A stretch of DNA of 64,000 bases from Cedecea lapagei. GTDB lineage: Bacteria > Pseudomonadota > Gammaproteobacteria > Enterobacterales > Enterobacteriaceae. Under the pieces are notes generated by a model. The model saw only the letters and a program-made list of their open reading frames with translations. It made no database searches and was not told the DNA's origin. The stretch spans positions 2,790,001-2,854,000 of the forward strand of contig NZ_LR134201.1 of NCBI RefSeq assembly GCF_900635955.1. Reading direction: 5' to 3'. Of the stretch, positions 35,159 through 44,143 are shown one piece after another (position 1 is the stretch's first letter; every line of letters begins with the position of its first letter). A program made the position numbers and the translations under genes.

Positions 35159-36891
35159 TGAATCGCAAGGATTGGGATTTTGTTAACCGCCAGCTGGTGG
35201 CAAAAATGCTGGCTGAGCTGGAGTACGAGCGGGTATTTCAGGCCGAGTCTCTGGGGGATAACCGCTACTGCATCAGCTTAGCGGGAGCGGAGTGGCACTT
35301 TCGCGCAGAGCGCGGCATCTGGGGCTGGCTGTGGATTGATGCGAAGACGCTGCGCTGCGCGGACGAACCTGTCTTAGCCCAGACGCTGCTGATGCAGCTG
35401 AAGCCGGTACTGTCGATCAGCGACGCCACCGTTGCCGAGCATATGCAGGATCTGTACGCCACCCTGCTGGGCGACCTGCAGCTGCTGAAGGCCCGTCGCG
35501 GGCTGAGCGCCGACAACCTTATCGACCTCGACCCTGACCGCCTGCAGTGCCTGCTTAGCGGCCACCCAAAATTCGCCTTTAACAAGGGCCGTCGCGGCTG
35601 GGGTAAAGAGGCGCTGGAGCGCTATGCGCCAGAATACGCCAACACCTTCCGCCTGCACTGGCTGGCGGTGAAGCGCGACCATATGGTCTGGCGCTGCGAC
35701 AGCGAGCTGGATATCCAGCAGCTTCTTGCCGCCGCCATGGACGAGCAGGAGCTTGCCCGTTTCCATCAGGTCTGGCAGCAGAGTGGCCTCAACGACGGCT
35801 GGCTTCCGCTGCCGGTGCATCCCTGGCAGTGGCAGCAGAAAATCGCGCTCGATTTCGTGGCCGATCTCGCCGAAGGAAAGATGGTCTCGCTGGGCGAGTT
35901 TGGCGACCAGTGGCTGGCCCAGCAGTCGCTGCGCACGCTCACCAACGTCAGCCGTCAGGGTGGTTTAGACATCAAGCTTCCGCTGACGATCTACAACACC
36001 TCCTGCTATCGCGGGATCCCGGGCAAGTACATTGCCGCCGGTCCCCTGGCGTCTCGCTGGCTGCAAAACGTCTTCGAAACGGACAGCACGCTGGTGAAAA
36101 CCGGGGCAGTGATCCTCGGCGAGCCGGCGGCGGGCTACGTCTCCCATGAAGGTTACGCCGCGCTGGCTCAGGCCCCCTATCGCTACCAGGAGATGCTCGG
36201 CGTTATCTGGCGCGAGAACCCGAGCCGCTGGCTGAAACCGGACGAAACGCCCATCCTGATGGCTACCCTGATGGAGTGCGACGAAAACAATCAGCCGCTG
36301 ATAGGGGCCTATATCGCCCGCTCAGGTCTGGATGCAGAAGCCTGGCTGACGCAGATGTTCCGCGTGGTTGTCGTCCCGCTGTATCACCTGCTATGCCGCT
36401 ACGGCGTCGCGCTGATTGCCCACGGACAAAACATTACGCTCGCGATGAAGGGCGGCGTACCGCAGCGCGTGCTGCTGAAGGATTTTCAGGGCGATATGCG
36501 CCTGGTGAAGGATGAGTTCCCGGAGATGGACTCCCTGCCTCAGGAAGTGCGGGACGTCACCGCCCGCCTGAGCGCCGATTATTTAATTCATGATTTGCAG
36601 ACCGGCCATTTTGTGACGGTGCTGCGTTTTGTTTCGCCGCTCATGGCTCGCCTTGGCGTACCGGAGAGACGTTTTTATCAGCTGCTGGCAGCAGTGTTGA
36701 GTGATTACATGCAGGAACACCCGCAAATGACGGCGCGTTTTGCGCTTTTCTCACTCTTTAAGCCACTCATTATCCGCGTAGTGCTGAACCCGGTAAAACT
36801 GACCTGGCCCGACCAGGACGGCGGCAGCCGCATGCTGCCAAATTACCTTGAGGATCTGCAAAATCCGCTGTGGCTGGTAACCAGGGACTGA
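35158..36891 (+). CDS. iucC: Aerobactin synthase IucC
   Basis: This NIS synthetase adds the second acetyl-hydroxylysine to citryl-hydroxylysine and completes aerobactin. It has 577 residues with the same family motifs as IucA (LLSGHPKFAFNKGRRGWG, LPVHPWQWQQKIALDF, KLPLTIYNTSCYRGIPGKY, LLKDFQGDMRLV). IucA and IucC are paralogues. The stop abuts the iucD start. Confidence 0.97.
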   Translation: MNRKDWDFVNRQLVAKMLAELEYERVFQAESLGDNRYCISLAGAEWHFRAERGIWGWLWIDAKTLRCADEPVLAQTLLMQLKPVLSISDATVAEHMQDLYATLLGDLQLLKARRGLSADNLIDLDPDRLQCLLSGHPKFAFNKGRRGWGKEALERYAPEYANTFRLHWLAVKRDHMVWRCDSELDIQQLLAAAMDEQELARFHQVWQQSGLNDGWLPLPVHPWQWQQKIALDFVADLAEGKMVSLGEFGDQWLAQQSLRTLTNVSRQGGLDIKLPLTIYNTSCYRGIPGKYIAAGPLASRWLQNVFETDSTLVKTGAVILGEPAAGYVSHEGYAALAQAPYRYQEMLGVIWRENPSRWLKPDETPILMATLMECDENNQPLIGAYIARSGLDAEAWLTQMFRVVVVPLYHLLCRYGVALIAHGQNITLAMKGGVPQRVLLKDFQGDMRLVKDEFPEMDSLPQEVRDVTARLSADYLIHDLQTGHFVTVLRFVSPLMARLGVPERRFYQLLAAVLSDYMQEHPQMTARFALFSLFKPLIIRVVLNPVKLTWPDQDGGSRMLPNYLEDLQNPLWLVTRD

Positions 36892-38250
36892 ATGATGACA
36901 AACACTGTTGACTTTATTGGCGTAGGTATCGGCCCGTTTAACCTGAGCATTGCGGCGCTGTGCCATGAGGCGGAAGGCTTTAGCAGCCAGTTCTTTGACG
37001 GCCGCCCAGACTTTGCGTGGCATCCGGGCATGCTGGTGCCGGACTGCCATATGCAAACCATGTTTCTGAAGGATCTGGTCAGCGCCGTCGCGCCCACCAG
37101 CCCGTTCAGCTTTGTGAACTATCTGGTGAAGCGGAAAAAATTCTACCGCTTTCTGACCACGGAACTGCGCACCGTCTCTCGCGATGAGTTTTCCGACTAC
37201 CTGCGCTGGGCCGCAGAAGGCATGGATAACCTGCAGTTTAACCAGACGGTTGAGCGCATTGATTTCGACGAGCAGCGCAAGCTGTTTGTGGTGCAAACCG
37301 GCCAGCAACAAACGTTCGCCCGCAATATCTGCCTCGGCATCGGCAAACAGGCTCACCTGCCGCCCTGCGTGAAAACCGTAACACCAACCTGCTTCCACGC
37401 CAGTGAAATGAGCCTGCGTCTGCCAAACCTGACCGGTAAACGCGTGACCGTTGTCGGCGGTGGTCAGAGCGGCGCAGACCTGTTCCTCAACGCATTCCGC
37501 GGTGCGTGGGGGGAAGTTGCTGAGGTGAACTGGGTCTCGCGTCGCAACAACTTTAACGCGCTGGACGAAGCGGCGTTTGCCAACGAGTACTTCACGCCGG
37601 AGTACGTGTCTGGCTTTGTCGGTCTTAACGAAGACGCGCGTCAGAAAATGCTCGATGAGCAGAAGATGACCTCCGACGGGATCACCGCCGACTCGCTGCT
37701 CACCATCTATCGCGAGCTGTACCACCGCTTTGAGGTACTGGGACAGCCGCGCAACGCACGCCTGCTGCCAAGCCGCTCGGTAACGGCTGTTGAAAGTCGC
37801 GGCCAGGGCTGGCAGCTGCTGCTTGAGCACCATCTGGATAAGGGCTATGACACCCTCGACAGCGATGTGGTTATCTTCGCCACCGGCTACCGCCCTACGC
37901 TGCCGCAGATGCTGTCGCCGTTAATGCCGCGCATGGCTATGCGGGACGAGTGCAATTTCAAGGTGCGCGATGACTTCACGCTGGAATGGAACGGCCCGGC
38001 CGGAAACAACATCTTCGCGGTCAACGCCAGCATGCAAACCCATGGTATTGCCGAGCCGCAGCTCAGCCTGATGGCCTGGCGCTCAGCTAAAATTCTGAAT
38101 CGCGCGCTGGGGCGTGATTTGTTCGATCTCAGTACGCCGCCCGCGCTTATTCAATGGCGCAGCGGCAGCCGGGAAAAACCGCAGCACAGTGCTGCTTCCT
38201 TAACTCACTACTCCTCTAAATCATTCGAAATGCAGCCAGGCGCTAACTGA
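36892..38250 (+). CDS. iucD: L-lysine N6-monooxygenase IucD
   Basis: This FAD- and NADPH-dependent enzyme hydroxylates lysine to start aerobactin synthesis. It has 452 residues. The FAD site is DFIGVGIGPFNLS (6-18), the NADPH site is VTVVGGGQSGADLFLN (about 184-199), and the C-terminal ATGYRP motif is present. The C-terminus is about 25 residues longer than the pColV form. The start has two in-frame ATGs (36892 and 36895). It is the last biosynthetic gene, and iutA follows after 114 bp. Confidence 0.96.
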   Translation: MMTNTVDFIGVGIGPFNLSIAALCHEAEGFSSQFFDGRPDFAWHPGMLVPDCHMQTMFLKDLVSAVAPTSPFSFVNYLVKRKKFYRFLTTELRTVSRDEFSDYLRWAAEGMDNLQFNQTVERIDFDEQRKLFVVQTGQQQTFARNICLGIGKQAHLPPCVKTVTPTCFHASEMSLRLPNLTGKRVTVVGGGQSGADLFLNAFRGAWGEVAEVNWVSRRNNFNALDEAAFANEYFTPEYVSGFVGLNEDARQKMLDEQKMTSDGITADSLLTIYRELYHRFEVLGQPRNARLLPSRSVTAVESRGQGWQLLLEHHLDKGYDTLDSDVVIFATGYRPTLPQMLSPLMPRMAMRDECNFKVRDDFTLEWNGPAGNNIFAVNASMQTHGIAEPQLSLMAWRSAKILNRALGRDLFDLSTPPALIQWRSGSREKPQHSAASLTHYSSKSFEMQPGAN

Positions 38251-38364
38251 GCAAGTTCCCCTGAACGTAGTTGCTACGGGAGGGGGACCCCGCTGTACGT
38301 TGAAGGATGACGAGGACAACACATCTTTGGGCAGATGTTTGTCAGCCCGTGTGAAGGAACAACG

Positions 38365-40563
38365 ATGATAACCAAAAAACATACGCTATGGGCGCTCAAC
38401 CCGCTGCTGCTGGCCATGATGGCGCCGGCCGTTGCACAGCAAAGCAGTGACGAGACGATGGTGGTTTCCGCCAACCGCAGCAACCGCACCGTCGCCGAAA
38501 TGGCCCAGACCACCTGGGTGATTGAAAAAGCCGAACTGGAACAGCAGATTCAGGGCGGTAAAGAGTTTAAAGACGCGCTGGCCCAGCTGATCCCAGGCCT
38601 CGACGTCAGCAGCCAGAGCCGTACCAACTACGGCATGAACGTACGTGGCCGCCCGCTGGTGGTTTTAGTTGACGGCGTTCGCCTTAACTCTTCACGTACC
38701 GACAGCCGCCAGCTGGATTCTATCGATCCGTTCAACATCGATCATATTGAAGTCATTTCCGGCGCCACCGCTCTTTACGGCGGCGGCAGTACCGGCGGGC
38801 TTATCAACATCGTGACTAAAAAAGGCCAGAAGGATACTCAAGTAGAGTTTGAGACCGGTCTCAAGAGCGGTTTTAACAGCAGCAAAGATCACGATGAGCG
38901 CGTCGCCAGCGCCATCTCCGGCGGTAACGACCATATCTCTGGTCGTGCGTCGGTGGCTTACCAGAAATTCGGCGGCTGGTTTGACGGCAACGGCGATGCC
39001 ACGCTGCTGGATAACACCCAGACCGGCCTGCAGTACTCCGACCGCCTGGACGTGATGGGCACCGGCACGCTGAATATCGATGAAAACCAGCAGCTGCAGT
39101 TAGTCACCCAGTATTACAAGAGCAAGGGTGACGATGACTACGGCCTGAACCTCGGCAAAGACTTCTCGGCCATCAGCGGCGCAAGCAGCCCGTACGTCAG
39201 CAAAGGGCTGAACTCTGACCGAGTCCCGGGTACCGAACGTCACCTGATCAGCATGCAGTACTCCAACAGCGATTTCCTCGGTCAGGAGCTGGTGAGCCAG
39301 ATTTACTACCGCGATGAGTCGCTGCTGTTCTATCCGTTCCCGACGGTGAATGCCAGCAAGCAAGCAACAGCGTTCTCTTCCTCCCAGCAGGACACCAACC
39401 AGTACGGCGCGAAGCTGACGCTGAACAGCAAGCCGCTCGACGGCCTGCAGCTGACCTACGGCCTGGACGCGGACCACGAACGCTTTACCTCCAACCAGAT
39501 GTTCTTCGATCTGGGGAAAGCAAGCGCCTCCGGCGGCCTGAACAACCAGAAAATCTACACCACCGGCCGCTACCCGGCCTATGACATCAGCAACCTGGCC
39601 GCCTTCCTGCAGTCCAGCTATGACATCAACGAGATCTTCACCCTGAGCGGCGGCGTGCGTTACCAGTACACCGAGAACAAGATCGATGATTTCATCGGCT
39701 ATGCGCAGCAGCAGCAAATTGCGGCCGGTAAAGCGAAATCTGCCGACGCTATTCCTGGCGGTTCCACCGACTACGATAACTTCCTGTTTAACGCCGGTTT
39801 GCTGATGCACATCACCGAGCGTCAGCAGGCATGGCTGAACTTTTCCCAGGGCGTAGAGCTGCCGGATCCGGGTAAATACTACGGACGTGGCACCTATGGC
39901 GCAGCGGTAAACGGCCACCTGCCGCTGACCAACAGCGTCAACGTGGACGCCAGCAAACTGCAGGGCGTGAAGGTTGACTCCTACGAGCTGGGCTGGCGCT
40001 ATACCGGTGACAATCTGCGCACGCAGATCGCGGCCTACTACTCTCTGTCCGACAAGAGCGTACTGGCGAATAAAGACCTGACCATCAGCGTCGTCGATGA
40101 CAAACGCCGCATTTACGGCGTGGAAGGCGCGGTGGACTACTTTATTCCGGACACCAACTGGAGTACCGGCGCGAATTTCAACGTGCTGAAAACAGAGTCC
40201 AAAGTTAACGGCAGCTGGCAGAAATATGACGTGAAGGTAGCAAGTCCTTCGAAAGCAACGGCATACATTGGCTGGGCGCCGGATCCGTGGAGCCTCCGCG
40301 TGCAGAGCACAACCTCGTTTAACGTGAGCGATGCAGCAGGCTACAGCGTTGACGGCTACACCACCGTTGACCTGCTCGGCAGCTATGAGCTTCCGGTGGG
40401 GAAACTTAGCTTCAGCGTGGAGAACGTCTTCGATCGCGACTACACCACCGTCTGGGGCCAGCGCGCGCCGCTGTACTACAGCCCGGGCTACGGCCCTGCT
40501 TCGCTGTATGACTACAAAGGCCGCGGCCGTACCTTTGGCGTGAACTATTCAGTGCTGTTCTAA
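38365..40563 (+). CDS. iutA: Ferric aerobactin receptor IutA
   Basis: This TonB-dependent outer-membrane receptor imports ferric aerobactin. The start is ATG at 38365 (MITKKHTLWALNPLLLAMM), which opens into the signal peptide and gives 732 residues, the usual length. A TonB box-like DETMVVSA near the mature N-terminus is followed by the plug domain (GMNVRGRPLVVLVDGVRL) and the 22-strand barrel ending in RGRTFGVNYSVLF with C-terminal Phe. The 114-bp gap after iucD has a small hairpin around ACATCT/AGATGT that may modulate expression. A terminator follows at 40573. Confidence 0.97.
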   Translation: MITKKHTLWALNPLLLAMMAPAVAQQSSDETMVVSANRSNRTVAEMAQTTWVIEKAELEQQIQGGKEFKDALAQLIPGLDVSSQSRTNYGMNVRGRPLVVLVDGVRLNSSRTDSRQLDSIDPFNIDHIEVISGATALYGGGSTGGLINIVTKKGQKDTQVEFETGLKSGFNSSKDHDERVASAISGGNDHISGRASVAYQKFGGWFDGNGDATLLDNTQTGLQYSDRLDVMGTGTLNIDENQQLQLVTQYYKSKGDDDYGLNLGKDFSAISGASSPYVSKGLNSDRVPGTERHLISMQYSNSDFLGQELVSQIYYRDESLLFYPFPTVNASKQATAFSSSQQDTNQYGAKLTLNSKPLDGLQLTYGLDADHERFTSNQMFFDLGKASASGGLNNQKIYTTGRYPAYDISNLAAFLQSSYDINEIFTLSGGVRYQYTENKIDDFIGYAQQQQIAAGKAKSADAIPGGSTDYDNFLFNAGLLMHITERQQAWLNFSQGVELPDPGKYYGRGTYGAAVNGHLPLTNSVNVDASKLQGVKVDSYELGWRYTGDNLRTQIAAYYSLSDKSVLANKDLTISVVDDKRRIYGVEGAVDYFIPDTNWSTGANFNVLKTESKVNGSWQKYDVKVASPSKATAYIGWAPDPWSLRVQSTTSFNVSDAAGYSVDGYTTVDLLGSYELPVGKLSFSVENVFDRDYTTVWGQRAPLYYSPGYGPASLYDYKGRGRTFGVNYSVLF

Positions 40564-40572
40564 ACCTCCCCC

Positions 40573-40596
40573 CTTGCCCGGCAACTGCCGGGCAAG
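40573..40596 (+). terminator. Terminator hairpin of the aerobactin operon
   Basis: CTTGCCCGGC (40573-40582) pairs perfectly with GCCGGGCAAG (40587-40596) around a 4-nt loop, 9 nt after the iutA stop. The T-run is short (TTCA). Confidence 0.7.
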
Positions 40597-40696
40597 TTCA
40601 CACGATTACTTTTGCTGACAGTTTACTGCTCGCCCCACGCGCAATAGTCTTTTAAAAATAAGGGATATTTAAGCCTCTCTTATGACCGGAGACGAT

Positions 40697-41716
40697 ATGC
40701 AAATTGGGTTTATTGGCGTGGGCAGCGTGATAGAAACGGCTTACCTGCCGGCCATTCAGCGGCTCTCTCGCAGCGATGTCGTCTGTTACGGTTTTGACCC
40801 CACCCCGCGCTTTCGCTCTGACGCGATAACGCTTCTTCCCTCCTTAACTCAGCTTCTGTCGCTGCCGCTTGACCTGCTGTTTATCACCACCTCATCACTC
40901 CAGCATTGGCCGACGCTCAAAAGCGTTCTGCAGCAAAGTTCGCTGCCCGTTGTGATTGAAAAACCCGTCGCGGCGACGCTGCAGCAGCTTGATGAGCTGG
41001 AGGCCCTGCTAAGCGATCCGGCCATTGCCGCTCGGGTGCTGGCCCTGGATCACTGGATGGTGAGAACCGATGCGGCGCAGTTTATCCCGCGGCTGGAGGA
41101 GATAGATCGCATCGAAGGCTTTCTGCTGGAGCCCAGCGGCTTTAATGCCGCCGGGGAACCCATCGCGCTGAATTTTGCCACCGGCGAGCCCGATACTCGC
41201 GAGCTGAGGCACCCGGACGGCGTTATCGTTGATATCGGCACCCATGTGCTGGCCATGATGCGGGAGACGCTGATCCTGGCGGGCGCTGACGAGTCGCTGA
41301 CGCTCGAGCTGCTGCTGGCCAAAGACCGGGTCGGCAAGAACATTCGGCCCGGAGATCTCACCACCGCAGAGGGCCTGGCGCTGCTGCGCGGGCTGATTGG
41401 CGGCGTCCCGTGCGTGCTGCAGCTGAACAAATATGCCGGGCCGGCAGGAGGACAAAAAGGCATCAATATCGTGCTGAACGATGGCCGGATTATTGCCGTT
41501 GATCGGCGAGGCACAGAAGAAAAGCTGACCCTGGACGGCGAACCTGAGCTGGATATAAGCGGCCCGCTTTACGACCGCTGCCTGGGCGAGATCGTTTTTG
41601 CTAACGGCACGCTTTTCGAGCGGTCACCACAGGCAATACCAGCCTTAACCCGGCGCAGAGTGCAGGAAGTCAGAGCGCTGCTAACGCTGCAGCAAACGCT
41701 TCGCGGCGAGCATTAG
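40697..41716 (+). CDS. Gfo/Idh/MocA-family oxidoreductase
   Basis: This is a predicted NAD(P)-dependent sugar-type dehydrogenase of 339 residues. The start chosen is ATG at 40697 (MQIGFIGVGSVIETAYLP) with GGAG 5 nt upstream; an in-frame ATG at 40682 is less well placed. The N-terminal Rossmann motif is GFIGVGSVIE, EKPVA (about residues 92-96) is the family hallmark, and the C-terminal alpha/beta domain has DIGTHVLAMM. The substrate is unknown. It follows iutA on the same strand but after a terminator, so a link to aerobactin is not evident. K-12 lacks it here. Confidence 0.8.
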   Translation: MQIGFIGVGSVIETAYLPAIQRLSRSDVVCYGFDPTPRFRSDAITLLPSLTQLLSLPLDLLFITTSSLQHWPTLKSVLQQSSLPVVIEKPVAATLQQLDELEALLSDPAIAARVLALDHWMVRTDAAQFIPRLEEIDRIEGFLLEPSGFNAAGEPIALNFATGEPDTRELRHPDGVIVDIGTHVLAMMRETLILAGADESLTLELLLAKDRVGKNIRPGDLTTAEGLALLRGLIGGVPCVLQLNKYAGPAGGQKGINIVLNDGRIIAVDRRGTEEKLTLDGEPELDISGPLYDRCLGEIVFANGTLFERSPQAIPALTRRRVQEVRALLTLQQTLRGEH

Positions 41717-41723
41717 AAACGCA

Positions 41724-41750
41724 AAACCCGCCGGAAGGGCGGGTTTGTTT
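41724..41750. terminator. Bidirectional terminator between the oxidoreductase and ycfJ
   Basis: AAACCCGCC (41724-41732) pairs with GGCGGGTTT (41738-41746), followed by GTTTT. The genes on both sides converge. Confidence 0.85.
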
Positions 41751-41762
41751 TAGGGCTCAATA

Positions 41763-42299
41763 TCAGGCTTTATTCAGCACCAGCTGGCCTTTGCTGTCCA
41801 GCGGGATCTGGGTGCCGGGATCTTTATCCATGCGGATTTTGCCCTGCTGATCGCCAATTTTATAGGTCACATCATAGCCGAGCATTTTTTCTGACTTATC
41901 GTACACGGTCTTACAACGCTGCTGAGAGGTGGTGTAGGTGTCCCCCTCCTGCATCGCGCCCTGCACCTGGTTACCTGCATAACCGCCGCCCAGCGCACCG
42001 ACAACCGTGGCAACATCTTTACCGCGACCACCGCCGAACTGATGACCCAGTACTCCACCTGCTACCGCGCCCAGTGCGGAACCCAGAATTCGGTTCTCAT
42101 CCTGAACGGGTTTACGGTGCGTCACAGCCACATTTCGGCACTCCTGACGCGGTGTTTTAACCGTTTCCTTGATTGGCGTCGCAGACACCACCTGTGCATA
42201 CTGGGGACCACGGTCAAACACGTTCAAACCGGCGACCGCAGCCACGCCCAGCGCAGCGGCCACGCCGATACCAATACCCGCTAACATTGATTTATTCAC
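41763..42299 (-). CDS. ycfJ: YcfJ, glycine-zipper envelope protein
   Basis: This 178-residue protein has an N-terminal hydrophobic segment (LAGIGIGVAAALGVAAVAGL) and a central glycine-zipper 2TM domain (LGSALGAVAGGVLGHQFGGGRG...VVGALGGGYAGNQVQG). It is a member of the outer-membrane-associated Rick_17kDa-like group. Its function is poorly known; in E. coli it has been linked to biofilm phenotypes. Position next to ndh matches K-12. Confidence 0.92.
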   Translation of the reverse strand: MNKSMLAGIGIGVAAALGVAAVAGLNVFDRGPQYAQVVSATPIKETVKTPRQECRNVAVTHRKPVQDENRILGSALGAVAGGVLGHQFGGGRGKDVATVVGALGGGYAGNQVQGAMQEGDTYTTSQQRCKTVYDKSEKMLGYDVTYKIGDQQGKIRMDKDPGTQIPLDSKGQLVLNKA

Positions 42300-42472
42300 A
42301 GGACATCCTCCTGACCTTGTTGTTAACCTAATTTTGCACTGCGGCGGCGGCTTTGAGAAATCAGACTAAGGATCAAAAGTGCGGGATCGTACGGTGAATA
42401 AGCGTGTTTAAGACAACTCCGATGCATCGACCAGGAATATACCGAGTTTTATGCTGTTCACGGGCCATAAAA

Positions 42473-42496
42473 AAACCCGGCGCGGTGGCCGGGTTT
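42473..42496. terminator. Terminator hairpin downstream of ndh
   Basis: AAACCCGGC (42473-42481) pairs with GCCGGGTTT (42488-42496). On the minus strand it is followed by a run of T (AAAAAAA on the plus strand just before it), as expected for ndh. Confidence 0.85.
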
Positions 42497-42511
42497 CAGA
42501 AGAGAGAAAAC

Positions 42512-43816
42512 TCAGTGCAGCTTCAGGCGCGGACGGATCACGCGGTTGATGCTGCCCACCAGCATCATCAGGCCGGTTTTGAAGTAGCCGTGCAGCGCAA
42601 TCTGGTGCATACGGTACAGGGAGATGTACACGAAGCGGGCGATGCGGCCTTCCACCATCATTGAGCCGCGCATCAGGTTGCCCATCAGGCTGCCAACGGT
42701 GGAGAATTTGGACAGCGAAACCAGCGAGCCGTGATCCTTGTAGCTGTAGGCTTTCAGCGGCTGGCCTTTCATCTGCGCAAGGATGTTGCTCAGCGCGCGG
42801 GAAGCCATCTGGTGCGCAGCCTGAGCGCGAGGAGGGACGAAGCCACCTTCAGGGCGAGCGCAGGAGGCGCAGTCGCCGATAGCGTAGATGTCCGGATCGC
42901 GCGTGGTCTGCAGCGTCGGCTCAACCACCAGCTGGTTAATGCGGTTAGTCTCGAGGCCGCCGATCTCTTTCATAAAGTCCGGCGCTTTGATGCCCGCGGC
43001 CCAGACCATCAGATCCGCTTCGATAAACTCACCTTCTTTGGTGTTCAGGCCATGAGCTTCGGCGCTGGTGACCATGGTTTGCGTCAGCACGCGAACGCCA
43101 AGCTTGGTCAGTTCGCTGTGCGCTGCTGCGGAAATGCGTGGCGGCAGCGCAGGCAGAATGCGCTCCCCGGCTTCCACCAGCGTAACGTTCAACGCTTCGT
43201 TGGTCAGCCCTTTGTAGCCGTAGCTGTGCAGCTGCTTAACGGCGTTATGCAGCTCAGCGGAGAGCTCAACGCCCGTCGCCCCACCGCCGACGATGGCGAT
43301 GTTAACCTTGCCGTTCGCGCCAAGGTTGGAGGAGTACTTCAGGAACAGATTCAGCATCTCAGAATGGAAGCGACGCGCCTGGTGCGGATTGTCGAGGAAG
43401 ATGCAGTTTTCTTTTACGCCCGGGGTGTTGAAGTCGTTGGAGGTACTGCCCAGCGCCATCACCAGCGTGTCGTAAGGCACCTTGCGCTCGGGGACCAGCA
43501 GCTCACCCTTCTCATCGCGCAGCTCGGCGATGGTCAGCGTTTTGCTTTCACGGTTAATGTCTACCACCGAGCCCAGCTGGAACTGGAAATGGTGATTGCG
43601 GGCGTGCGCCAGGTAGCTCAGCGCGTCAACGCCTTCATCAAGGGATCCGGTCGCCACTTCATGCAGCAGCGGTTTCCACAGGTGGCTGTGGTTGCGGTCA
43701 ACCAGGGTGATTTTGGCTTTTTTGCCGCGACCCAGTTTTTTACCCAGCTGAGTCGCCAGCTCCAGACCACCAGCACCACCGCCGACAATCACTATTTTTT
43801 TCAATGGTGTAGTCAA
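42512..43816 (-). CDS. ndh: NADH dehydrogenase II
   Basis: Ndh is the non-proton-pumping, membrane-peripheral NADH:quinone oxidoreductase of aerobic respiration. It has 434 residues, as in E. coli. The FAD site is VIVGGGAGGLELATQLG (8-24) and the NADH site is IAIVGGGATGVELSAEL (about 177-193). The C-terminal amphipathic membrane anchor (about 390-434) is conserved. An FNR box lies about 135 bp upstream, in line with anaerobic repression. Confidence 0.97.
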   Translation of the reverse strand: MTTPLKKIVIVGGGAGGLELATQLGKKLGRGKKAKITLVDRNHSHLWKPLLHEVATGSLDEGVDALSYLAHARNHHFQFQLGSVVDINRESKTLTIAELRDEKGELLVPERKVPYDTLVMALGSTSNDFNTPGVKENCIFLDNPHQARRFHSEMLNLFLKYSSNLGANGKVNIAIVGGGATGVELSAELHNAVKQLHSYGYKGLTNEALNVTLVEAGERILPALPPRISAAAHSELTKLGVRVLTQTMVTSAEAHGLNTKEGEFIEADLMVWAAGIKAPDFMKEIGGLETNRINQLVVEPTLQTTRDPDIYAIGDCASCARPEGGFVPPRAQAAHQMASRALSNILAQMKGQPLKAYSYKDHGSLVSLSKFSTVGSLMGNLMRGSMMVEGRIARFVYISLYRMHQIALHGYFKTGLMMLVGSINRVIRPRLKLH

Positions 43817-43950
43817 CTTGACCCCCTAAAATATTAACCAATTGTTAATTAAAAGTTATCTAAATAGCCTTTAATTAACAAAGGGTTACTGCACATTACC
43901 TGCCAGACTTTATCGAGAATACCATGAAGGGTGCATTGGTCATACCAAAA

Positions 43951-43964
43951 TTGATATACATCAA
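43951..43964. promoter_or_regulatory. FNR box upstream of ndh
   Basis: TTGATATACATCAA is a perfect TTGAT-N4-ATCAA match. FNR represses ndh without oxygen in E. coli. The gap 43817-44015 otherwise shows AT-rich promoter sequence and a small hairpin (GCCAGC/GCTGGC, 43993-44009). Confidence 0.9.
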
Positions 43965-44015
43965 TTTTTATGCCGAAAAGATAAACAAAAAGGCCAGCGC
44001 GAGGCTGGCTATGGC

Positions 44016-44143
44016 ATTTTCCCTAAATAATTCGAGTTGCAGGACGGCGGCAAGGCTACTCATCCCAGGAGCATAGCTAACTATGTGACTGGGGTGGGTA
44101 GCTGCAGGCAACACACCTGCAGCTTGAAGTATGACGGGAAAAT
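44016..44143. repeat. ERIC element
   Basis: This 128-bp imperfect palindrome has ends ATTTTCCC and GGGAAAAT. It contains the hallmark TGTGACTGGGGTG (44084-44096) and CTTGAAGTATGACGGG near its right end, matching the Enterobacterial Repetitive Intergenic Consensus. It fills the gap between ycfP, whose stop codon it touches, and the ndh promoter. ERIC copies in transcribed gaps can affect mRNA stability. Confidence 0.9.
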
